Shown here: one piece after another, positions 11,370 through 18,113 of the stretch | Numbering within the stretch: position 1 is the first letter of the stretch | How the letters are laid out: each line of letters begins with the position of its first letter | Source: Stenotrophomonas rhizophila | GTDB taxonomy: Bacteria > Pseudomonadota > Gammaproteobacteria > Xanthomonadales > Xanthomonadaceae | DNA: 64,000 nt | Direction of reading: 5' to 3' | Assembly (NCBI RefSeq): GCF_003751305.1 | Contig: NZ_RJKV01000001.1 | Location: 1,779,586 to 1,843,585 of the forward strand | Notes under the pieces: model-generated | What the model was told of the DNA's origin: nothing | Database searches by the model: none | Seen by the model: the letters and a program-made list of their open reading frames with translations, nothing else | Translations under genes and position numbers: made by a program

Positions 11370-11399
11370 ATGGTACCCGAAGCGGTAAACGGCTGTTAA
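11370..11399 (-). promoter_or_regulatory. Candidate sigma-70 promoter of the hybrid kinase-cheR-cheB operon
   Basis: On the minus strand, TTAACA (11399-11394) is followed after 18 bases by TACCAT (11375-11370), 28 bases upstream of the hybrid kinase ATG. The match is moderate (5/6 and 4/6 to consensus). Confidence 0.35.
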
Positions 11400-11424
11400 G
11401 CGCCAGAAGTCAGCGTGTTTGGCG

Positions 11425-11446
11425 CACGTTCTTGACACGTTCTTCA
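11425..11446 (+). promoter_or_regulatory. Tandem 11-bp direct repeat in the divergent kinase promoter region
   Basis: CACGTTCTTGA (11425-11435) is immediately followed by CACGTTCTTCA (11436-11446), a 10/11 match with a one-helical-turn period. This is the geometry used by OmpR/PhoB-type regulators. A TTGACA lies within it at 11432-11437. It stands between the divergent hybrid kinase (start 11342) and PAS kinase (start near 11497). Confidence 0.4.
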
Positions 11447-11496
11447 CATCCCGCCCCCTACGGTTCGGACCCTTATCGGGGGAGTCGATAGCCGTC

Positions 11497-12654
11497 GTGG
11501 TCCAGGCCGTATCCAGCGTTGCACCGCTTGCCGACGAAAGCCGGCAGCTGAAGCTGTTGATCGACAACGTGAGCGACCACGCGATCTATCTGCTCGATAC
11601 GCAGGGCCGCATCTGCAACTGGAACCGCGGCTGCGAACGGGTCAAGGGCTACACCGCCGAGGCGGTGATCGGCCAGCATATCGGTCTGTTCTACACCCCC
11701 GAAGACCAGCAGCTCGGCGTGCCGCAGCAAGCCCTGGACTACGCCCGCGACCACGGCCGCTTCATCGGTGAAGGCTGGCGGGTGCGCTGCAACGGCGAGC
11801 GGTTCCGCGCCGGTGAGGTGATCGAGCCGGTCCGCGAAGACGGCTGCCTGCTCGGCTTCGTCAAAGTCACCCAGGACGTCACCGAACGCTACCAGGCCCA
11901 GCGCCTGCTGCAGGATGCGCAACGCGCGCACGTGCAGCAGCGACAACTGGACAATGTCGGTCGACTGACCCGCGGCCTGGCCCACGAATTCAACAATCTG
12001 CTGACCACGATCGGCAACGCACTGGATCTGATCGCCCTGCGCCCCGGTGCCGAAGGGCGTACCCAGGAGCTGGTGGACCTGGCCCAGGCAGCCGCCGACC
12101 GTGGCTCGCTGCTGACCCGCCAGCTGCTGGCCTTTTCCTCCGATCAGACCCTGGTGCGCGAACCGGTGGTGGTGCAGGAATTCCTGCTTGACGCCCTGCC
12201 GGTGCTGCGTCGTGCCTGCCCGGCGAGCATCGACGTAAAGCTGAATCTGACCTCGGATCTGCCCCCGATCATTACCGATGGCGTACAGTTGCACAGCGCC
12301 GTGTTGAATCTGGTGCTCAATAGTGGCGAAGCGATGCCCCAGGGCGGCACGGTCACGATCACGGCCGAGGTCGAACAGCGACTGGCGCCGGATCTGTCCC
12401 AGCCCATGCGCCGCCACTATGTCGCCATCGCGGTGACCGATGAGGGCAACGGGATGCCCCCGGACATCGCCGAGCGCGCCAGCGAGCCATTCTTCACCAC
12501 CAAGGAAGTCGGCAAAGGCAGCGGACTGGGCCTGAGCCAGGTGTTCGGCTTCGTCTCCCAGTGCGACGGCTTCGTCGACGTACAAACCGCCCCCGGACGG
12601 GGCACCACCGTCCGCCTGTTGTTACCTGTCATTGAGGAAGTCGAGCATGTCTGA
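11497..12654 (+). CDS. PAS-domain histidine kinase
   Basis: A 385-residue soluble kinase. A PAS domain (residues 18-130: LIDNVSDHAIYLLD, then NWNRGCERVKGYTAEAVIG) is followed by a HisKA domain with His163 in RGLAHEFNNLL and a HATPase domain with NLVLNSGEAM, DEGNGMP and GKGSGLGLS. The HEFNNLL phosphosite is typical of the NtrB-like group that works with lone receivers. The start is uncertain: the frame is open from a TTG at 11419, but GTG 11497, preceded by GGGGGAG at 11478-11484, places the start downstream of the candidate regulatory repeat. A receiver gene follows with an eight-base overlap. Confidence 0.88.
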   Translation: MVQAVSSVAPLADESRQLKLLIDNVSDHAIYLLDTQGRICNWNRGCERVKGYTAEAVIGQHIGLFYTPEDQQLGVPQQALDYARDHGRFIGEGWRVRCNGERFRAGEVIEPVREDGCLLGFVKVTQDVTERYQAQRLLQDAQRAHVQQRQLDNVGRLTRGLAHEFNNLLTTIGNALDLIALRPGAEGRTQELVDLAQAAADRGSLLTRQLLAFSSDQTLVREPVVVQEFLLDALPVLRRACPASIDVKLNLTSDLPPIITDGVQLHSAVLNLVLNSGEAMPQGGTVTITAEVEQRLAPDLSQPMRRHYVAIAVTDEGNGMPPDIAERASEPFFTTKEVGKGSGLGLSQVFGFVSQCDGFVDVQTAPGRGTTVRLLLPVIEEVEHV

Positions 12655-13012
12655 GCCCCTACGCGTATTGATGGTCGAAGACCAGCAGGACCTGCGTGAA
12701 CTGATCGGCCAGGCGCTGCAGGACTTCGGCATCGAGATCCACACCGCCGATGACGGCCCGGCCGCGCTGCGGCTGATGCAGGATCCGGGTGGGTTCGATG
12801 TGGTGTTCAGCGATATCAGCATGCCCAATGGCATGAGTGGCGTGGAACTGAGCGAGCATGTGGCCGATGTGCTGCCCAATGCGCGCATCATCCTGGCCTC
12901 CGGTTACGCCCGCTCGCAGCTGCCGCCGCTGCCCGAGCATGTCGAATTCCTGCCCAAGCCGTATCGCCTGCGCCAGCTGGTCACCCTGCTGCAGTCCCCC
13001 GTCTCGCCCTGA
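12647..13012 (+). CDS. Single-domain response regulator
   Basis: A 121-residue stand-alone receiver. Acidic Glu11/Asp12, phosphoacceptor Asp56 (VVFSDISMP), the Thr/Ser switch position in ILASGYA and the Lys in FLPKPYRL are visible. It has no output domain. The ATG at 12647 is preceded at ideal distance by GAGGAAG (12634-12640) and overlaps the end of the PAS kinase gene, so it is almost certainly that kinase's partner. Confidence 0.93.
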   Translation: MSEPLRVLMVEDQQDLRELIGQALQDFGIEIHTADDGPAALRLMQDPGGFDVVFSDISMPNGMSGVELSEHVADVLPNARIILASGYARSQLPPLPEHVEFLPKPYRLRQLVTLLQSPVSP

Positions 13013-13122
13013 ACGGGCGCCACGCCGCCAGCGTGAACGCTTCATCCCCGTTTCACCTGCTTCACACCGGTTCTGCATGACACCCCGGATAGTGGCGATG
13101 TAGTCGGAACAGGGCGCGGTAG

Positions 13123-14907
13123 ATGCTGGACAGAAGCAATGATGTAGATCGGATCGCGTTGATCGAGGCGCTCAACGTGATGGATCCAGCGCTGGGTACC
13201 GCGCTCGATCCCATCGCCGAGTTGACTGCCTTCAGCTTTGGCGTCCCGATTGCATGGGTGTCCATCCTCGACGCCGATCACCAGCACATCATTTCGGGCG
13301 TGGGCCTGGCACTACGCCGCACCGATCGGCATGCCTCGATCTGCGCGCGCGCGCTGGGATCCAACACCGTCATGCAGGTCGCCGATCTGCGCCAGGACCC
13401 GCGCTTCGCCGATAATCCCCTGGTGACCGGGCCGGAGCAGCTGCGCTTCTATGCCGGCGCGCCGCTGGTCACCAAAGCGGGCGTCGCGCTCGGCACCCTG
13501 TGCATCATGGACCGCGCGCCGCGGGAGCTGTCTGCTAAAGAACAGCTGCAGTTGCAGACCTTGTCGCGCGTGGTCGTCGCGCAGATGGAACTGAAAATGT
13601 CGTTGGGCCGCCGCGAGCAGATCAGCGGATTGCCCAACCGGCACCAGTTCCAGGCCGACCTCAACGCCCTGTCCCGCCACGCCGATACGCGTGCGTTCAC
13701 TGCCGTGGTGCTGGATGTGTTCGATCTCCAGAGCGCCAATGATGCCGGCCAGGCGCTGGGCATGAAGCCGGTGGAGACCCTGCTGCGCCAGGCTGCCCTG
13801 CGCGTGCAGGATGTGCTGCGTGACATGGCGCAGGTCTACCACATCGGGATGACCCGCTTTGCGTTCCTGCTGGCCGACCACTCGCATGAAGAGACCGAAG
13901 CGCTGCTCGATCGTCTCCGCATCCGCATGCGTCGGCCACTGATGGCCGGCAGTATCCCGATGTCGCCGCAGTTCCATGCCGGCGTCTGCGATTTTCTCTC
14001 GGCCCCCGGGCAGACCGGCGATCTGGTGCGCAAATGCCTGGTCGCCATGCACCACGCCATCCAGACGGACAACTGCCTGTGCTGGTATTCGCAGGAGCGC
14101 GACGATGCGTTGCGTCGCCGCTATCGGTTGGCCTCCGACGCCGGCCGCGGCCTGGCCCAGCACCAGTTCAGCCTGGTCTACCAGCCACGCTTTGATCTGA
14201 TCACTGGACTGCCGGTATCGGCCGAGGCCCTGCTGCGCTGGACCCATCCGATGCTCGGTCCGGTCAGCCCCGGGGAGTTCATTCCGGTCCTCGAGCGCAC
14301 CGCGCTGATGCCCGCCATCAGCCGCTGGGTGATCGACCATGCGCTGGCCCAGGCGGCGCAGTGGCAGAAGCGGGTGCCCGATTTCAGCCTGTCGCTCAAT
14401 CTTTCACCGCGCGATTTCGACGACCAGCGCGTGTGGAGCGTACTGTCCGAGCGGCTGCACGCGCATGGATTGGCACCGGGCCTGATCGAAATCGAGATCA
14501 CCGAAGGCCAATGGCTGAACCACCATCCTGCAGCCCTTCCCCAGCTGCGGGAGATGGCCGCCGCCGGGGTACGCATCGCGATTGATGATTTCGGCAGTGG
14601 GTACAGCAACTTCGGCTACCTCAGCGAGGTACCGATCAGCCACATCAAGATCGACCAGACGTTGGTCACCGGACTGGCACGCTCGCGCACCGCGCGACTG
14701 AAGGTGGAGGCCATCATCAAGCTGGCGCGGCAGCTCGGGTACCGCACGGTGGCCGAAGGCGTGGAGAACGAAGCCGAACTTTCGCTGCTGCGGCTGTGGG
14801 GCTGCGACGAAGCTCAGGGCTATCACCTCGCACGCCCCATGCACCCTGACGCCGTGCTGCAGCTGGTCAGCGTGTGCCGGGCCGGTCCGCTGCCGGACGC
14901 GGGCTGA
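13123..14907 (+). CDS. GAF-GGDEF(degenerate)-EAL cyclic di-GMP phosphodiesterase
   Basis: A 594-residue cytoplasmic protein. Residues 25-155 are a GAF domain (ASICARAL, FYAGAPLV, LGTLCIMD). Residues 165-325 are a GGDEF domain whose active-site loop reads HIGMTRFAFLL, so it lacks the GGDEF signature and is not expected to make cyclic di-GMP. Residues 345-585 are an EAL domain with the expected metal and catalytic residues: Glu368 (EALLRW), Asn426 (LNLS), Glu459 and Glu461 (EITE), Asp488/Asp489 (DDFGSGYSNF), Lys509 (IKID) and Glu545/Glu548 (EGVE). It therefore probably hydrolyses cyclic di-GMP to pGpG under control of a small-molecule or light-sensing GAF. Confidence 0.92.
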   Translation: MLDRSNDVDRIALIEALNVMDPALGTALDPIAELTAFSFGVPIAWVSILDADHQHIISGVGLALRRTDRHASICARALGSNTVMQVADLRQDPRFADNPLVTGPEQLRFYAGAPLVTKAGVALGTLCIMDRAPRELSAKEQLQLQTLSRVVVAQMELKMSLGRREQISGLPNRHQFQADLNALSRHADTRAFTAVVLDVFDLQSANDAGQALGMKPVETLLRQAALRVQDVLRDMAQVYHIGMTRFAFLLADHSHEETEALLDRLRIRMRRPLMAGSIPMSPQFHAGVCDFLSAPGQTGDLVRKCLVAMHHAIQTDNCLCWYSQERDDALRRRYRLASDAGRGLAQHQFSLVYQPRFDLITGLPVSAEALLRWTHPMLGPVSPGEFIPVLERTALMPAISRWVIDHALAQAAQWQKRVPDFSLSLNLSPRDFDDQRVWSVLSERLHAHGLAPGLIEIEITEGQWLNHHPAALPQLREMAAAGVRIAIDDFGSGYSNFGYLSEVPISHIKIDQTLVTGLARSRTARLKVEAIIKLARQLGYRTVAEGVENEAELSLLRLWGCDEAQGYHLARPMHPDAVLQLVSVCRAGPLPDAG

Positions 14908-14971
14908 CCCCGCGCGACGTCCTCGGCACCTCAGGCGATAATGGTCGGCCCGCCTGCCTCGCTGCCCGACC

Positions 14972-15211
14972 ATGTCCGATCTCGCTCCGCTGCCCACCCT
15001 GGCCCTCGGCCACTACCGCCACTTCAAGGGCGGCAACTACGAGGTGATCGGCCTCGTGCGACACAGCGAAACCCTGATGCCGATGGTGTTGTACCGGCCA
15101 CTGGATGCGGAGATCGGGCTGTGGGTGCGCCCGTTCGAGATGTTCGTCGCGCAGGTGGAGGTGGACGGGCAGTGGCGTGCGCGTTTTGCGCGGGTCGAAG
15201 TGGACGGCTGA
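14972..15211 (+). CDS. DUF1653 family protein
   Basis: A 79-residue small protein with the family signature: GHYRHFKGGNYEVIGLVRHSET near residues 12-34, the VLYRPL motif, and WVRPFEMF. Function is unknown. DUF1653 proteins are small single beta-rich domains, sometimes fused to other enzymes. It is monocistronic by position, 64 bases after the EAL gene. Confidence 0.88.
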   Translation: MSDLAPLPTLALGHYRHFKGGNYEVIGLVRHSETLMPMVLYRPLDAEIGLWVRPFEMFVAQVEVDGQWRARFARVEVDG

Positions 15212-15249
15212 GGGGACAAAGACCTGCGCATCGCTGCCCAGCGGCGCGA

Positions 15250-16245
15250 TCAGTCCAGGACCGCCCGTCGCGCGTCCACCAGCTCACGCAACCGCGCGGT
15301 CACCGCGCGGAACTGCTCCGGCAGCATCGCCGCATCCAGTGCGTCTACCTGACCGGACAGCACCGACAGTGCCTCGCTCATGCTGGGCACTTTCTGGCCC
15401 GCCTCGGCGGACGCTTCCGGCACCTCCAGCTGCGCGCCGATGACGCCGGCCAGGATCTCGAATGCCTTCACCGTGGCGGCATCGAGCCTGGAGGGGTTTG
15501 GATCGAGCGCGCACAGGGTGCCGTGGAAGCCGCCATCGCGGCGGAACATCGGCACCGAGATGTAACTTTCGAACCCATACAGCGCCGGCGTGGGGTGGCT
15601 GGAAAACACCGGGTGGGTGCTGGCCTGATCGAACTGCACCAGATGGCGATGCTCGCGGATTTCATCGCAGATGGTGGTTTCCAGCACCAGGTCTTCGCCG
15701 GGTCGCAGACCAAAATCCAGATGGTCATGCACCGCACAGGCCGTCCATCGATCCGCCGTGACGCGTGCCACGGCGACAAAACGCATGCCGGTCATCGCAC
15801 TGGCCAGCTCCAGCATGCCCGGCACGGCAGGCATCGCCAGCAGCGCCGCGACATCGTCCAGACGCGGATCCGCCGAGATCGCAGGATCCGCCAGGGGCGC
15901 CGTGCCGGGACCGTCTTCGTCGAGCGGATTCTCCATCGCGGACAAGCGGCGATCCAGCGCCTTCGCGTTGACCTCGTTGAAGAGACCTCGCACCGACGCG
16001 GACAACGCGCGCGGGTCCTTGATGGCGCCGACGAAATGGATGCCCTGCCCGACCAGCCGGATCTGCTCGACGCCATGATCCAGGCGCAGCGATGGCCATG
16101 CCAGGCGGTGCAGGATGCGCATCCAGTCATTGGGGGGCGTGTCGTCCAGAAGCGCGGTGACGATCACGCGTGACGCGCCAGCCCCGTCCTGCAGACCGGG
16201 CAGATCAAAGCCGATGAGCGCTGGAAAGCCCGTACTGATAGACAT
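15250..16245 (-). CDS. GAF domain protein
   Basis: A 331-residue soluble protein read from ATG 16245 (MSISTGFPALIGFDLPGLQ). The N-terminal 140 residues resemble no family I recognise. Residues about 145-285 form a GAF domain with FVAVARVTADRW, HLDFGLRPGEDL and FHGTLCALDPNPS, the GTLCALD-type motif common in GAF sensors of this group. The C-terminal tail is helical. There is no catalytic output domain, so it is probably a ligand- or partner-binding accessory. The next gene rightward is divergent. Confidence 0.8.
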   Translation of the reverse strand: MSISTGFPALIGFDLPGLQDGAGASRVIVTALLDDTPPNDWMRILHRLAWPSLRLDHGVEQIRLVGQGIHFVGAIKDPRALSASVRGLFNEVNAKALDRRLSAMENPLDEDGPGTAPLADPAISADPRLDDVAALLAMPAVPGMLELASAMTGMRFVAVARVTADRWTACAVHDHLDFGLRPGEDLVLETTICDEIREHRHLVQFDQASTHPVFSSHPTPALYGFESYISVPMFRRDGGFHGTLCALDPNPSRLDAATVKAFEILAGVIGAQLEVPEASAEAGQKVPSMSEALSVLSGQVDALDAAMLPEQFRAVTARLRELVDARRAVLD

Positions 16246-16423
16246 CACAACCCCTATGGCCACATGGCGCAGCCATCGACAGGTGGTGGCTTTGAAGGCA
16301 AATTGTCGCACGAATGAGCGAGACTGGCCGTGACCGAAGCCTGCGCCTGCCCCCATGCCGCCCGAACGGTGCAGCGGCTATCATGCGCGCACGGACGTCT
16401 CTGCCACGTACAAAGGAATGCAC

Positions 16424-16642
16424 ATGTTGGACGGTTTCTCGCTGTTGATTGGCCTCGGCTGGGCGCTGTTCGGGCTGCTGTGGATCTTCGTTCCCTTCGC
16501 CATCTTCGGCATCAAGGGGCTGCTGCGGGAGATCCTGGCCGAACAGAAGCGGACCAATGAGATTCTCAGCCGTGCGCATGGGGTCAGCCCCCCGTTGGAC
16601 GTGCCGGAAGGGCTTCCGTTCAGGCCCGAGCGCTATCCGTGA
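16424..16642 (+). CDS. Small single-pass membrane protein
   Basis: A 72-residue protein with an N-terminal hydrophobic segment (residues about 5-30: LLIGLGWALFGLLWIFVPFA), then a charged amphipathic helix (LLREILAEQKRTNEIL) and a proline-rich tail. AAAGGA sits six bases before the ATG at 16424; an ATG at 16418 abuts it and is less likely. I do not recognise a named family. The Lys/Arg-rich segment after the hydrophobic stretch suggests an N-out topology. Confidence 0.7.
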   Translation: MLDGFSLLIGLGWALFGLLWIFVPFAIFGIKGLLREILAEQKRTNEILSRAHGVSPPLDVPEGLPFRPERYP

Positions 16643-16801
16643 AGACTCGGCAATAGCCCATCCGGACAGGCGCCGCGGGCTTACCCGGGTGCCCTTGACG
16701 CAGGTGCGCAGTGTCCCCCGAATCCAGCGTTCTACCGGATGCACTGATTATGCTGCGCTGCAGCAGTACAATGCCGCGCTCCCCCGTTCGACGCTGCCTG
16801 A

Positions 16802-18016
16802 ATGAGCTCTTCTTCCGTCCCCCTGGCCGCCCGGCTGTCGCCGCGCGAGCGCACCCTGATCCTGCTGGCTTTGTCGCTGGGCGGCTTTGCCATCGGCACC
16901 AGCGAGTTCGCCAGCATGGGGCTGATGCTGGAGATCAGCCGCGGGCTGTCCATCAGTGAGACCCAGGTCGGTCACCTGATCAGTGCCTACGCCGTCGGCG
17001 TAGTGGTCGGCGCCCCGGTGCTGGCCTTCGCCGGCGCAGGCTTCGCCCGCCGCAACCTGCTGCTGGCGCTGATGGGCTTCTACGCCATCGGCAATCTGGC
17101 CAGTGCGCTGGCCCCCAACTACGGCACGATGCTGCTGGCGCGGTTCGTCGCGGGTCTGCCGCATGGCGCGTACTTCGGCGTGGCGATGCTGGTGGCCGCC
17201 GCGATCAGTCCCCCGGCCCAGCGCGGCGCGGCGGTATCGAAGGTCTTGCTCGGCCTGTCCGTCGCCATTCTGGTCGGTAATCCGCTGACCACATGGCTCG
17301 GCCAGCAGCTCAGCTGGCGCACTGCATTCGCCGTGGTCAGCGTGTTGGCGATTGCCACAGTGGCCATGATCGCGCGCTTCCTGCTGCCCGATCCGGATGA
17401 AGTCCGCACCTCGCCGATGCGCGAACTGCGCGCGTTCAACCGCACCCAGGTGTGGCTGGCGCTGGCGATCGGTTCGGTGGGCTTTGCCGGCATGTTCTGC
17501 GTCTTCACCTACCTCGCCCCGACCCTGGTGCAGGTCACCGGCCTGGCCGAATCGTGGATGCCGCTGGCGGTAGGCATCTTCGGCATCGGTGCGATCATCG
17601 GCAACGTGGCGGGCGGCTGGCTGGTCGACCGCTTCCAGTTCCGCGCGGCGGCGGTGGTGCTGGTCTGGTCGATCATCGTGCTGCTGGCGTTCCCGCTGGC
17701 CGCGCAGTCGATGTGGAGTGTGTTCCCGATGATCATCGCGGTGGGCACCATGGGCGCCCTGGCCGCGGTACTGCAGACCCGCCTGATGGATGTGGCCGGG
17801 GAAGCGCAGACCCTGGCGGCGGCCTCCAATCATGCCGCGTTCAATACCGCCAACGCGCTGGGCCCGTGGTTCGGCGGCATGGCGATCGGCGCCGGCTTCA
17901 GCCCGGCCGTGACCGGCTACGTCGGTGCGGCCACCGCGCTGGGCGGCCTGCTGTTGTGGGGCGTGGCGATGCTGGTCGACCGCCGTTCCCGCAGCGAGCC
18001 GGCGCTGCAGCAGTAA
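16802..18016 (+). CDS. MFS transporter, drug/sugar exporter subfamily (DHA1-like)
   Basis: A 404-residue inner-membrane protein with about twelve hydrophobic segments. The N-terminal GFAIGTSEFASMGLML and the loop between segments 2 and 3, AFAGAGFARRNLLL, fit the AraJ/YdhP-like DHA1 group of proton-driven exporters; the ARFVAGLPHGAYFGVAM segment is the characteristic motif C region. The substrate cannot be told from sequence. It has its own terminator immediately downstream. Confidence 0.88.
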   Translation: MSSSSVPLAARLSPRERTLILLALSLGGFAIGTSEFASMGLMLEISRGLSISETQVGHLISAYAVGVVVGAPVLAFAGAGFARRNLLLALMGFYAIGNLASALAPNYGTMLLARFVAGLPHGAYFGVAMLVAAAISPPAQRGAAVSKVLLGLSVAILVGNPLTTWLGQQLSWRTAFAVVSVLAIATVAMIARFLLPDPDEVRTSPMRELRAFNRTQVWLALAIGSVGFAGMFCVFTYLAPTLVQVTGLAESWMPLAVGIFGIGAIIGNVAGGWLVDRFQFRAAAVVLVWSIIVLLAFPLAAQSMWSVFPMIIAVGTMGALAAVLQTRLMDVAGEAQTLAAASNHAAFNTANALGPWFGGMAIGAGFSPAVTGYVGAATALGGLLLWGVAMLVDRRSRSEPALQQ

Positions 18017-18047
18017 GCGCACCGCGTCCATCGCAGGCCGACTCGAC

Positions 18048-18072
18048 ATCCCCGCCCAGGCGGGGATTTTTT
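18048..18072 (+). terminator. Intrinsic terminator after the MFS gene
   Basis: An 8-bp stem atccccgc / gcggggat with a ccag loop is followed by a run of six T. It lies 31 bases past the MFS stop and 42 before the helicase start. Confidence 0.88.
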
Positions 18073-18113
18073 CATTTCCTTATCATGGGTGTCCGATCAA
18101 ACAGCGCTTACCG

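Noticed and set aside
8325-11399. A 1024-codon plus-strand open frame antisense to the hybrid kinase
   Set aside because: Low-complexity Gln/Arg/His-rich translation with no domain, produced by GC-biased codons of the kinase gene on the other strand.
17925-18113. Upstream extension of the helicase frame into the MFS gene
   Set aside because: Runs through the MFS coding end and an intrinsic terminator; family similarity begins at the ATG 18114.
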